The position numbers and the translations under genes are program-made. A model generated the notes under the pieces. It had not been told where the DNA came from and made no database searches. It saw only the letters and a program-made list of their open reading frames with translations. 62,000 bases of DNA, taken from Zygnema cylindricum. Lineage: Eukaryota; Streptophyta; Zygnematophyceae; Zygnematales; Zygnemataceae. Below, piece after piece: positions 36,525-47,271 of this stretch. The stretch lies in NCBI GenBank assembly GCA_037447655.1, contig JBBHKE010002596.1:1-62000 (forward strand), read 5' to 3'. Every line of letters starts with the position of its first letter. The first letter of the stretch is position 1.

Positions 36525-36752
36525 TGTTGGATTGGCACGTGAAGCCGGTCCAATACGGGGTAGAATATGGAAATATCCATACTCGAGCCGCCCGTAATAA
36601 ATGGGTACGGACCCGCCAGTCTCAACATCGAGCTGGTGGCACAGTGGTAGTGCGTTCGCAGCTGAGTGAAAGGTCCCAGGTTCGAACCCTGGCCGGCTCA
36701 ATTTTCCCAAGTGTGGGACATGCCGAATCCCGGATTTCTAGGAAATCTAACA
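36525..36752 (+). repeat. LTR-like segment containing a tRNA-like sequence
   Basis: Begins TGTTGGATT right after GAGGGGGGG (polypurine-tract-like) and ends AATCTAACA, giving TG...CA ends with short inverted repeats, 228 bp. With the site at 36,468 the order is primer site, 44 bp, polypurine tract, LTR, as in TRIM miniature retrotransposons. No left LTR is present here, so this would be a broken copy. Confidence 0.45.
36630..36700 (+). ncRNA. tRNA-like sequence with A and B boxes (SINE or LTR promoter)
   Basis: Acceptor arms GAGCTGG and CCGGCTC pair, the D arm is GCAC/GTGC, and the T arm is CCAGG-TTCGAAC-CCTGG. The A box TGGCACAGTGG and B box GGTTCGAACCC match Pol III consensus. The anticodon stem TTCGC/GTGAA leaves a six-base loop, so it is not a standard working tRNA. 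It is more likely a tRNA-derived promoter within a repeat. Confidence 0.6.
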
Positions 36753-36801
36753 TCTAAATCCTATACTGAAATTTTAACTGAAACAACAAAAATTTATTAA
36801 T

Positions 36802-37140
36802 TTGAAGGAATTACAAGATGAGTCATTGGAATTAGAGGATCTGTTGGGGTATAATTGGGAAACTCAATCATTCACGGGTAATTTGAATGAAGTATCAGAG
36901 TGGGGTGAGGGGGGATTTCTTGAAAAGGGTCTCAATGCAAATCTAGTGAATAGGCAGAATATCTTCAGGGGAAATCAGGGAGGTGGACATAATGATAATA
37001 CAAGAAACAAATTTAAGAATAGAGGGGGATATTGTAGGAATCTTAAACGAAGTATTAATGTTCAGAAACCCAATCTTAGCATTCCCACATGCACTATCTG
37101 TCAAAAAAGAGGTCATAGGGCATTTGAGTGTGCACAACTA
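36802..37140 (+). pseudogene. Retroelement gag, C-terminal part with zinc knuckle
   Basis: Frame with acidic stretch LGYNWETQSF, a Gly/Asn-rich linker, and the knuckle CTICQKRGHRAFEC. It probably continues the gag at 33,664-34,410. Near 37,140 it switches into Copia integrase sequence in another frame. Confidence 0.6.
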
Positions 37141-37293
37141 AAGAAAATTCTAACCAGTTTGAGGATTTTTTGAGGGAAGATGGGGTCCAACACCAAAAGA
37201 TAGTTCCAGAAAATCCGGAACAGAATGGGGTAGCTGAAAGGTTAAATAGAACACTAAGTGATAGTGCTAGAAGTATGTGGTCAGATAAATGAA
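37140..37293 (+). pseudogene. Copia integrase fragment
   Basis: Translates as NSNQFEDFLREDG then ENPEQNGVAERLNRTLSDSA and ends in TGA. QNGVAERLNRT is the segment with the last catalytic glutamate of Copia integrases. Only about 50 residues remain, fused upstream to a zinc-knuckle gag and downstream to an oppositely oriented LTR copy. Confidence 0.75.
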
Positions 37294-38310
37294 ACTCTGA
37301 GACCTCCATAAGTCCTCAGAGTGGACAGCTTCCAAGAAGCCTCTAGGATAATCCTGACCCCTTTGTGTCTCAGCAAAAATAACTGCCACCCTGGCAAACA
37401 AAAACCGTGACTACCTGCACCCTTGTGAAGGCAAGACTCCCCTGAGTTGATAGCAAAAAGAATCTCTGAATTTGCTCCCCTGAGCAGTAAGTTATGGAGT
37501 GTCAAAGTTGACCTTTTGTACAGAAGCTCTCTGGGAGAGAGGGTCCTATCTTCTAATTTTTTCTAAGTCCTATCTCTCTCATAGACTCTATCTACTGATG
37601 TACGGACCAATCAGATTACAGTTCCGTACGCAAAAGTACCGCTGCCGGTGTACTTTATGTACGGACATTGTACGATATGGCCTAAATGTCCACACGTGGA
37701 ATATCCGGATTCGCTCCTCTAATCCTCGGAGATGCCGCGCTCCAATGTTACATCGCCACGTGCCATACGATGTGGCGCTGCCCACAAACCGCCGAATTCT
37801 GCTTCCGCGATCTCGGCCCAATTTCCGGCCGTCCGATTAAACTCGTATTTGATCGTAGCCGTAATATATACATGCGCGGTATTCGTTTTGCTTACGAAAT
37901 CAATGCGCGGTATTGATTTCTTATCCGTACCGCAATTCGTACTTTTACAATACCATATCTATGTATCCCGTTAACAGTTATAGTTAAATGATTTATCCTA
38001 CGTGTACATGTTTAAATAAATATCGTACTATATACTATGTAACAGTACCTCTAGACTTAACGGCTAAGGCTACCGGCTATCTACCAACTGTCGGCCGGCA
38101 GGTACCAGGATCAAATCCTGCCGCCGGCACTTACCTTTTAGTAATTAATCCCTAGACTAATATAAATTTCCCGTAAACCTGAGGATAGCCTTGGTAGCCA
38201 TGGCTCTAGCTTCCTCTCCAATTTCTCAGTGACTGCGACAAGTTTGAGAGTTGGAGAGAGAAGTTAGAGGTAGACTGCCTCGGCTTCTTTGTTTCTATTC
38301 AGACCTAGAA
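37291..38310 (-). mobile_element. Copia-B LTR with antisense gag start
   Basis: Minus-strand ATG at 37,309 begins MEVSEF as in the other Copia-B copies. The LTR extends to about 38,309 with shared text AGAGAGG, GTGACTGCGACAAGT and TTCAGACCTAGA. A segment near 38,055-38,132 (AGGATCAAATCCTGCC) looks like an inserted tRNA-derived scrap. Confidence 0.55.
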
Positions 38311-38379
38311 AATACTTAAAACCATTAATTTCTACATTTACTGCCAGTAATACTTAGTTTAATTCTCCATCAGGTTGTG

Positions 38380-39070
38380 TCCGCAATATAATTTATCGCG
38401 TACGTGCTTTCCTTCGATTAGACGCACGTAGGTTCGTGACTTGACGACGAGCAGTCAAAGATTCCAAAAGCAAAATATCTGAAATAGTATCCTTACATCC
38501 AACCGCAAAATTAAATTACATTAATGTACAATTTGTATGCTCGTGTTTTGTACTTTTTGTAAATGTTTTTTTGTTCGTGTTTAACCGTGGCGCCATAAAT
38601 TCCGGATGTAAGTGGATCGTGGAGGAGGCGTCACGACAATTCTTCAACAAATTTTATTTTTTGGTGGTTTTCGTTGGCGTTGATTCCCACTTGTTCGAAG
38701 GCGAGCGGCTCGTAGGTGACATTTCCACGCGTCAACATTTTACACGTCCGGTGATTGGCTACTCTACTGCTGAGGAGAGTAATTAATCACTGGTGACCTC
38801 TTGCTTCGAAAAGTCATAATCAGGCCATTTCTCCCTCAGGCGCCTACAGTAATCGTACGGATACGATTACTGGTAGTAATTTTTAGGCCACTTCTCCATC
38901 AAGTCTTGTCAGCAAGGAATCTATTGCGTGCGTGCTTTCTTTTGATTGGATGCACGTAGATTCCCTATTCTAAAGCGAGATTCGTCAAAGATTCCAAAAG
39001 TGAAATATCTAAAGTCGTATCCTTACAGCCAGCCGCAACATAAAATTACGAGAATGTACAATTTGTACGT
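38380..39070. repeat. Direct repeat pair at transposon left side
   Basis: 38,380-38,560 and 38,895-39,070 share GTGCTTTCYTTYGATT, CAAAGATTCCAAAAG, GTATCCTTACA and GTACAATTTGTA. Between them lies the hairpin-bearing block (38,585-38,825), itself repeated at 43,422-43,685. Confidence 0.65.
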
Positions 39071-39200
39071 TCCTGTTTTGTCATTGTACTACCGTTGTAC
39101 AATTTCTACGTTCCTGTTTTGTCTTTGTACTAACGCTGTACAATTTTCTACGTGCCTGTTTTGTCGCTGTACTAACGCTGTACAATTTCTACGTTCTTTC
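39056..39200 (+). repeat. About 47-bp tandem repeat, three to four copies
   Basis: Units of the form GTACAATTTCTACGTTCCTG then TTTTGTCNTTGTACTAACGCT repeat with minor changes, upstream of the transposase. Confidence 0.8.
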
Positions 39201-39592
39201 TACAATTTCTACAATCCATGGCTCCAATTTGACATTTTTTTTTTGGAAACCTGCTTTCTGCGTCCGTCTCCAACGTGAATCTCAGCAGGCACCTTTTGCG
39301 CATACGTCTTTCACGGCCTAGAATCCTTTTACCTGCAAATTATACCGTACATCCTTTTGCAATGGAGTTGTTTCTAATGATATTCATCCTTCTTACTATG
39401 AATGAAGTTCAACGCTCTGAAGAAGATCTGATTATTTTCGCGTTCTTCATGTATCTCGTTCCTAAGAAAGTCATGTCGCAAAAACAAACCTTTCTAATTG
39501 TTACAAGTATATTTTGCACTTCAATGGATACACGTTGACGAGAGAGAATTCGTGGAGAATATTACATCATACCGCGAAGTTTACATTTTTCT

Positions 39593-40640
39593 ATGATTCT
39601 CATAGATGGATTTGACAATGACAGATATAGGGAAATATTCCGCCTCCTGCGTAACCTTGTCGATTATCTTGTTGCGGAAATAGGGTATCGGATGGAAACA
39701 ACCCCCCCCACGACTTTCTTGAATATACCTAACCGAAAGCTTTCAAAGCGACGACAAATAGAAATGGTGATTTATAGATTGGCTACGGGAAACACAAGTG
39801 TTTCTGTGGGAGAGCTTTTTGGCGTCAGTGTAATGATAGTGTTCAGGAAACAAACAATATTTTGTCGAGCCGTGTGGGATATCCTCATGCCACGTCTTAT
39901 CAAGTGGCCATTTGGAACCCTCTTTAACCAACTTGTGGAGGCATTTAGAGATTATAAATTCGAGTTTCCTTATTGTTTTGGGGCAACTGATGCAACCCAC
40001 AAAAACATAGGTCTAAGTGGTGGGATGAGGCCTGGAGATTGGAAGGATAGGGAAAGAAATTACAGTTTCATTTTACAAGCTGTAGTCGCCCAGAATACGC
40101 GTATATTGGATGCCTGTGTGGGTTAGGCCAGAAGTGTGCACGATTCTAGGGTATTTAGAAATTCAGGTATTGGAAATGTAATATTGTTTGGAGGAGGTTT
40201 GAAAGGCCCTGCTGTTCATGTTGCATACAAGGATCATCATAGGAGATATTGGGTATCCACTAAGCAAACACTTGATCACTCCTTACCCTGGAACAAATCT
40301 ATAAGAACACGAAAAGTCTTTCAATTATTTCCATAGTAGTCGAAAAATGTATGCTGAGCGAACCTTCGGTGTGATAAAACGACAATGGGGAATATATGAT
40401 AAGGAAATAGTTTTGGCAAACACAGAACATGTCGTCGATATTATCATTATTGTGTGCACTTTGCACAACTTGATGATAGATGGGGAAGTACGTTACATAG
40501 ACGAAGATACTCCACCTACTACTCCTCCAAACGAGGAGGAAGAGGGTGACAGAGAGGAGATTGATGCATACGCCGACGAGGAAGCCTAAGAACTACGTGA
40601 CTTCTTAGCTGAAGATCTCTACGAAAGGCATGGTGTTTAA
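39593..40640 (+). pseudogene. PIF/Harbinger transposase (DDE superfamily), decayed
   Basis: It would cut and paste the element, leaving 3-bp TTA/TAA duplications. Visible parts: an N-terminal helix-rich region (DRYREIFRLLRNLVDYL), YRLATGNTSVSVGELFGVS (typical before the catalytic core), the first Asp region FGATDATHKNIGLSGG, a second Asp in VHDSRVFRNS, and the Glu region YAERTFGVIKRQWG. Damage: TAG at about 40,123 where the family has Trp (VG-stop-ARSVHDSR). A frameshift lies near 40,318, where FNYFHSSRK must be read in a new frame. An acidic C-terminus follows to about 40,587. No start with a full N-terminus was found, so an upstream exon may be missing. The accessory gene is on the opposite strand downstream, the usual Harbinger pairing. 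Confidence 0.8.
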
Positions 40641-41740
40641 GTGGAGTATATTGGTTGTTTCTATGTTGTTTACAAAAGAGAATAGAATTTATGGTAGTGT
40701 TTGGTTGAGATAATATGTTTCATGTTATTATTTAAGGTAGATAAGTTTGAAATGTGAGGGAAGACATCCTGCGAAGATAACGATAGAATTATGTTGTTAG
40801 ATAAGTTCGTAGTTTTTACCATGGAGCATGATTGTGGCCTGACAAGGATAATGAAGCCGTTTCAATCAAAACACTAAATTCAAATGTTTTTGTTTTCCCA
40901 TTTTGTATTCTCGATACTATTGTACAAAAAGTTTCATAAATATCTCTTGCTTAATATTTGTGTTTCTCGTGAATTGTATTTTTCTTATCATGTTTGTAAT
41001 AGTTTTATGCATATGATTTAGTTTATGATTTAGTGAGAAAATTAGCATGTAAAAGTCGAACGGAATATAGACTAACATTTTCATCATGTAGATGAAGATC
41101 ACATAAGAAACACATCATTTAAAAGAGAACTACAAGTTAAAAAAAATTAAGGAGATTATAGGTCAATTATTTATCATATAAAATGAGAAGTACATATTTC
41201 AAAAACAAGATTTGTCATGTATTCATCAATGAATACTCAACCACATTTTTTTCCATAAAAGCATTTTCAAGTTTTTTCATTCAAAAAGAAAAAGCCTAAC
41301 AAACCACAATAGGTGAGTGAATGCAAATGTGTGTTCAGAAAACTACAACATTCTACCACTCACAACTATTAGACTACAAGAGAAAACAACAAGCATCTGT
41401 GAAGATCCACTCTGTTTAAAGTCGAAAGCGTTCGAAATGATGATTTCCCACAAAAATGTTCCGTGTCCCGTAAAGGTCTTCTCACCCTAGACATCATAAA
41501 AAACATACAAAAGATAAATGTTTTTTCAGTTAGAACAATTAGAAACTTACGTTATGCCTCAAAAAACAAAAAATGTTAACAAATAAAGATGAAATGGCAA
41601 CAATGGGTTCGATATACCTTGAAGATTTCATGTTGTATCGTGTGTCTCGCGTCCACCAGGAGCGTTTCTTTGTGTGAGCAAAATGGTTTCAATTAAGCGG
41701 TCCATACGTCGATCATTCCTTTCCCAATTTGCTTTTAATT
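40640..41740. other. Intergenic space of the Harbinger transposon
   Basis: AT-rich, between the 3' ends of two convergent genes. I see no further frame or RNA gene. Confidence 0.5.
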
Positions 41741-41741
41741 A

Positions 41742-43236
41742 TTATCCAAATTGGTTGATTGTTTCTTTCGTATCTTCAACATTCGTTTTTCGCATTTCCA
41801 ACGTTATTTCTCGAAAGCCATCAAGATCTAGTGCACATGACGTGCTTGATTTGCTTTCATTTCTTTTTCGTTTACCACTTGTATTGCTATATATGTTATC
41901 GGGTGAGGGAGCGTTGGCTTGTGTCTCACGAAAGGGTTTTTTCACCGATCCACTCTCATTTTCATCACCGGTGCTTGACCCACCTGAACTAAGCACAAAA
42001 GTATTCTGCACATGCTTTGGTGCAATGTTTTTGTTACCTCCAATACCTTGATCTAATGCTACGTAGAAATTTTCGCAAAAATTGCCTGGCAATTTCTTTT
42101 CTGTCCTTTCTCTCAAAGGCATGGTCAGTAATCTTTATTTCCACTAGGTATTTTACTCTGCCAGTCCTTCACCCTTTTAAAATCTTTAAGGATATTTTCC
42201 CATTTGTGCCAGCATTTTAAATACGTTTTGAACACACCTTTCTCCTCCAGTTCAACACTTATTATTCTCCATTTCTCCTCCGCCGAGCGATGAGTTGCTT
42301 GTAATCCATTAAATCTCTCCTTACGCATTTCATCCACCTTAGAAGCAATCAGCAATGAAGCCTCGTTTTGAGTCCATCCGTCATACGTAAATAGATTTTC
42401 GTGTCCTTCCCCCTGTTTTTTTGTATTTGTCTCCCCTTTTTTCCTTCCCCTTTTCTCCGCTCTTTTTCACCATTTGCATTGGTTTGTTTTTTGGTTTCAG
42501 GGGTTTTTTTCGAATGTTCACCTTGTATCCCTGTGTTTTTTTCTCTTGAAGACCCTCTCGATCTACAAGAAACACACATACATTATAATGAAGTTATTAG
42601 ACTGTTTTTACAGAGTTTCCGCACTGTTTTACCCTAGGTATAACCTTTACACAGTTTATAATGTGGAGAATTTTCCGGTTAGAATCTTACACTTTTCCTA
42701 CTTTCAGTTTTTCAGACAGTTTTTACACGTTTTACCCTAGTTCTAACCTTTACACAGTTTATAATGTGGACAATTTTCCATGTTTCTTATTCATTATTCC
42801 GGTTAGAATCTTACACTTTTCCTTCTTTCAGTTTTCTAGACAGTTTTTACAGAGTTTCCGCACTGTTTTACCCTAGTTATAACTATTACACAGTTTACTG
42901 TTTTACTGTTTGCAATTAGAAAAGGTTGTCTGTTTAGGGTTTGTAGCAGTAAAAAACCACACCTGTTACAGTATTACTGTTGCCACCGCTTGCTCTTCCT
43001 CCTGAGATGGTGGGGTCCATATTGGTTCGCCCATTTCCTTGCACGAAAACATAATATTCTTCATGGTTGACAACATTACGTGAGGCCGACACGCCCTGAG
43101 ATAGTGGAGTAGCCCCATTATAGTATAGCTGTCCGTTTAGGACTAGTGAAGCTATATTCGCAGGAGTATGTGTAGGATGAGGTAGTAATCCCGGAAAATA
43201 GGCGAAGGGGTTATAAGAACCCCCTGGAAAAGACAT
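41742..43236 (-). pseudogene. Harbinger accessory protein with Myb/SANT-like domain, two exons, frameshifted
   Basis: This protein class binds DNA and helps the transposase. Exon 1 (43,236-42,963) starts MSFPGGSYNPFAY and ends with donor G|GTGTGG. Exon 2 starts at 42,562 after TTCTTGTAG. The phase-1 join is consistent. A Lys-rich segment precedes the SANT-like domain: DGWTQNEASLLIAS, SAEEKWRIISVELE and QCW-like YLKCWHKWENILKDFKRVKD. Two frame changes are needed, one before the domain near 42,405 and one at 42,124, where DYW requires a missing G (GATTACTGACC). After it, LRERTEKKLPGNF runs to TAA-type ends near 41,742. The tail has KRKRNESKSS, a possible nuclear signal. Confidence 0.7.
42600..42900. 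repeat. Imperfect tandem repeat in accessory-gene intron
   Basis: CAGTTTTTACAGAGTTTCCG, TTTTACCCTAG and ACACAGTTTATAATGTGGA recur two to three times, with spacing of about 90-120 bp. No coding. Confidence 0.7.
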
Positions 43237-43421
43237 CCTTATGTGAAAATGAAGACAGAAGGCAGGCAGCTTGATAATGAATACTTGAAAAAAACATAAA
43301 CTGTTCACTTTTATAGTTTCTTCCATCTTCCTAATCGTGAGACACTAGGCTGTATTTTCCAAAAATGGTGCCAGATGGCATCTTGGTTTCTCCCTAAAAA
43401 CGAATTAACAAAGATGACAAC

Positions 43422-43685
43422 AGTCGCAACAAATTCCGAATGACGATGGATGGTGGTGGAGGCGTCACGACACATTCTTCAACAAACTTTTTGTGCTGGT
43501 TTTCGTCGGATCTGATTCTTGCCTATCCGAAGGCGCGTGGCAAATGTCCGATGGCGCCCGGCTCGTACGTCACCTTTCCATGCGCAAACGTTTTACACGT
43601 CCGGTGATTGATGACTCTCCTCCCTGAGGAGAGTCATTAATCACTGGACGACGTGACTTCTTACTTCGAAAAAACGTAATCGGAC
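43422..43685. repeat. Copy of the transposon's left hairpin block
   Basis: Matches 38,585-38,825 in the same direction: GGCGTCACGACA, ATTCTTCAACAAA, TTTTACACGTCCGGTGATTG, and hairpin GTGATTGATGACTCTCCT against GAGAGTCATTAATCAC (43,602-43,642). Confidence 0.75.
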
Positions 43686-44349
43686 GGTCGACGTTGTCTC
43701 CCAGAAGTTTGGAGAATCTTGACCCGCCAACAATAATGATGTTTAAAAAAAAAAAAAAAAACAGTACGGCCATGTACGAAAATGAGTTGGACACGTACGA
43801 AAATGTACTTTTTCCAATAATGAACCTCACTTTTTGCCTGAAGGAGGTTCACCCTCAGACTGTTGATGTTATCGCCCAAAAGTTTGGAGAATCTCGATGC
43901 GCCGACAGTAATCATGTTTGTAAAAAAAAAAAAACAGTATGGCAATGTACGGCGATGAGCTGGATGTGTACAAAAATGCACCTTTTCCGGTAAACAACCC
44001 CATTTTTCGCCTGATGGAGGTTCACCCTAAGTACCGTTTTTATACCATACCGTTTTCCCATTTTTCAAGTGTGAACCACGCAATTGTGTTCAAGCGACAA
44101 TTTAAAGCACACCACAAAGACGCACAGCTCATCGGCCACGTCGGCAATAAAATGCATTCTTTTGGTTGCATGTACGGCAACTACATAATATAGTCAACGC
44201 CGACGAAACCCTTCGCGTAAACAAAAAAGTATACGCGGGAAATGACGTAAGGACGGATAAAGTAAACGTCGACCAAATAAGTCACCAGCCACGTCGGCAA
44301 GCAGTATACTTTAACTTTCCAAATAGCTTGTACAAAAAATAGGTACGGC
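43686..44349. mobile_element. F-family terminal fragments, probable right end of the Harbinger unit
   Basis: 43,827-43,857 and 43,996-44,027 each carry a terminus-like phrase (TTTTTGCCTGAAGGAGG and ATTTTTCGCCTGATGGAGGT ending TTCACCC). The second is followed by TAA. One of these may be the transposon's right end, but a matching left end near 38.35 kb is not clear. Confidence 0.4.
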
Positions 44350-44352
44350 TTA

Positions 44353-45146
44353 GGGTAACCTTCCATCAGGCGAAAAGTGGGGTTGTTTACTGGAGAAAGT
44401 ACCGTTCCGTACTAGGCCATACTGTTTTTTTTTTTTTTTTACAAAAGATGTTTACTAAAAATTCGTTGAGATTCTCCAGACTTCTTGGAGAAAACTACCA
44501 CCGTCCGATTTTCAATTTTCGACGCAAACGCTTCTTGTTTCCAGTACGTAGCTAGTCTCCTCCGACTGTCCTCGGGAGGAGAGTTTGTGATTACTGGACG
44601 CGTGTTTTGGTCCACTTGTAAAGTCAGAGTCGATCCACGACAGACGTGAAGCAATAAACTTACATGTGGCAATTGGAGTGTACCGTGTGACATAAAAGCC
44701 AGCCTGTTCGACGACAAAAAATTCTTGGTTGTATGTTCGACGACAAAAAAAACTTGGTTGTAAGGCATCCTGTGACGTCTCCTTCATAAATGTGTGATAC
44801 AGCGATTCACGTACAAATGGTACATCCTTGGACATTTGTACAAACTTTAATTTTGTAACGGTTTTCGTGGCCGTTGATACCACAACAGCCGTAAGAACGT
44901 TCAGATTGTACATTAGCGTGACGCTACTAGATATTTTAATCGGTGTCCGCCCGTACACATACGCAGCTGCGATTTTGTCCTTTTGGAAATGATGATTATT
45001 CCCGGGCGGCTCAACAGTTCCTACGTGGTACCAATCGCAATCTAACACCTCATTCACTGGCACGACCTGATGGAAGGGTGTTACAATTATCACTGCCAGT
45101 AAACGTGATCGTACAATTACTGGGAACGCCTGATGGAAGGTTACCC
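44353..45146. mobile_element. F-family MITE, 794 bp
   Basis: GGGTAACCTTCCATCAGGCG at the left and CGCCTGATGGAAGGTTACCC at the right are exact reverse complements. The left flank is TTA but the right flank is TAA, so the target duplication has changed or the boundary is off. A hairpin near 44,545-44,600 (CTCCTCCGACTGTCCTCGGG area) fits the family pattern. Minus-strand frames inside are not genes. Confidence 0.75.
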
Positions 45147-45279
45147 TAAAACTATGTTTGATTATTTTCTCACACTTTGTTGTCGTACAGAGTGTCGCAC
45201 GAGGAATTGTTGTACAAAAAAAAAAAAAGATCGGACGGTCAGAAATCAGAGCAGAAGATTGCTAGGGGTCGCAGAACTG

Positions 45280-45430
45280 CCACACCGTCTATCGCTATTA
45301 GTGTTGGTGTTTTTTGCCACTTAAAAAAAAAATCGTGCACAATTTTTGGATGTTGATCTGACGGTTACGATTGTAATTTAAGTTTCTTATCTTCCGATTG
45401 GCTGTCTCCAATAAAAAATACTCAGTGTGC
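45280..45430. mobile_element. MITE-A copy, right part missing
   Basis: CACACCGTCTATCGCTATTAGTGTT with CCACTTAAAAA and the internal CGATTGGCTGTCTCC. It ends abruptly. From 45,431 to 46,060 I recognise nothing. Confidence 0.5.
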
Positions 45431-46059
45431 TGTGCTAGCAAACGTTAACGTCTACTGAAACTTCTAGCCGGCAGTTTGACCGTCCAGATTGTGGCCGTTT
45501 GAGGCCAGATTTGCATTGCTTCGCTGGATTACTGTCCGCCGCAAATATTCGCCTGGCCGCCACCATGCTCAGAATTTAAATCGACCTATTTCCGAATGGA
45601 GCCACACTATATCCAGTAAATGTGGAAATGTAATCATTCGTTCCCGCGACGAACACAAAAGGTTCGAGGAAAGCATTTTGTACTCTCGTCCATTCGTACT
45701 TTACTCCGTACGTTACAGTTTCGTACTTTCGTGAGTTTCTGTACTTCTAGTTATTATTGTGTACTCGTCATGCTGAGTCAATTTTATTGTCTTTTGCAAA
45801 TCAGGACTTCCCGCGTGTGTACGACCATGCTATCCGTACAGATTTTGAGTCAAATGCCAAACGATTTTGTCATTTTTATCTAAAAAGTCCGCTTGCTTCT
45901 TTTAACCAGAGGAAATATTTTTCACGTTTCCGTACATACTTGGGACAACCAACAGTGGTCCAGTGCGTGTTGACTATACTTTGTCTTTTTCTGACGCTGT
46001 CTTTCACGTCTTGTACGGAGTACGGAGACTGTGTTACGTCGGCCGCCCTCGTTCATCGT

Positions 46060-46870
46060 CCCCCTCATCCTCCTCCTTCCTTTCCTTCTTCTCCTCCTCC
46101 CATCTTTTCTCCGTCTCCTTCTTATTTTCCTCCTTCTCCTTGTACTCCTTCTCCTTCTTATTCCTTCTCCTCCTCCTCTTTTTCCTCCTCCTTTTTCCTG
46201 CTTCTAATTTTTCCTTTTACTCCTCCTCTACCTCCTCTACCGTCTTACCTAACTATATAAAATCCAGATGTTTTGGCCTAAAAAATTGAAGCTATAATTT
46301 TTAAAACATACCTCTACTTGATGTCTACTGCTGAACCGTACATGTAGGGTATTTTATGTACGTTTAAATTACATATACTTACTATATTTTCTTGGGCAAT
46401 CCGTACATACGTAGAGAGTACTGTACGGAGGGTTCGAACTTTCTCCTATTTAAATTCAGCGAAAAGAGACAAAGAATAAAAGAAGAGTTAAACTTGTGTA
46501 TCGACTACAAACATTGAAAATTCAAAGAAGTCCTCCCACTATGATGATGTGAGGGTGTATGCGTCGTACCATCTTTTTTGTCGTTAGTGTAAGTGGAGGT
46601 ATAAGATTGTTAGATGTACGCATATATGATTATGGTTACTCTTATGCTTTTGTGCCACTTTTTAATGACACATCACATATAATGTAAGGGTGACATCTTA
46701 TGCAATGTAACCAATAGTAAAAGAAAACGAGTTTTGGTAAGAAATCGCAAATGGTAAACCATTTGAGAACATGAGAACAAAGGAAAAAAACACAAAAAGA
46801 AATAAATAATTGAATCCGGGGAAAACAAACCTAGAATGAAAAGTTAGTTGAGCAAATATGCATAGTAGGG
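46060..46870. repeat. Dispersed repeat R, copy 2
   Basis: A CT-rich block (46,070-46,250), then GATGTTTTGGCCTAAAAAA, GATGATGTGAGGGTGTATG, GGTTACTCTTATGC and ACACATCACAT, as in copy 1 at 26.3-27.5 kb but without the MITE. Confidence 0.6.
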
Positions 46871-47142
46871 AAAACTTATAATTGGTAAGGAAACGGAAAA
46901 ATATGCTCAAAATCAGCAGCAAAGTTAATCACCTGAAAAAAAACTACCCAAACAACTTCCAGCATAATTAAAAACCACTTAAAGCCGCCCCGGGAAACAC
47001 CCAAACGCAGTAAAACACTTTGAGGAAGATCTCGAACAAGTCATAATTTACCTTATTGAGCCTTGTCTCTATTATTAAGGATGTTTTTCATCCATCGACA
47101 TGAAAACATACCAATGCTTAATGTCGAACCGATCAACATAAA

Positions 47143-47204
<62 letters not shown>

Positions 47205-47270
47205 GGTTCACCTTCTAAACGAGAATGTATTTCATGTAATTACCCCACGATTTTGTAGCGAGTATTGTAT
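46870..47270. repeat. AT-rich spacer with (TA)n microsatellite
   Basis: About 25 TA units at 47,147-47,197, then a short CA run. No gene. Confidence 0.8.
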
Positions 47271-47271
47271 A

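Noticed and set aside
36630-36700. Functional tRNA gene
   Set aside because: The anticodon loop has six bases and the unit sits inside an LTR-like repeat. Kept only as a tRNA-like sequence.
38055-38132. Second tRNA gene with AGGATCAAATCCT T-arm-like text
   Set aside because: No pairing acceptor arm on the 5' side and a poor A box. Probably a repeat fragment.
44439-45093. Minus-strand frames of 109 and 193 codons
   Set aside because: Contained within an F-family MITE between its inverted ends, with no domain.
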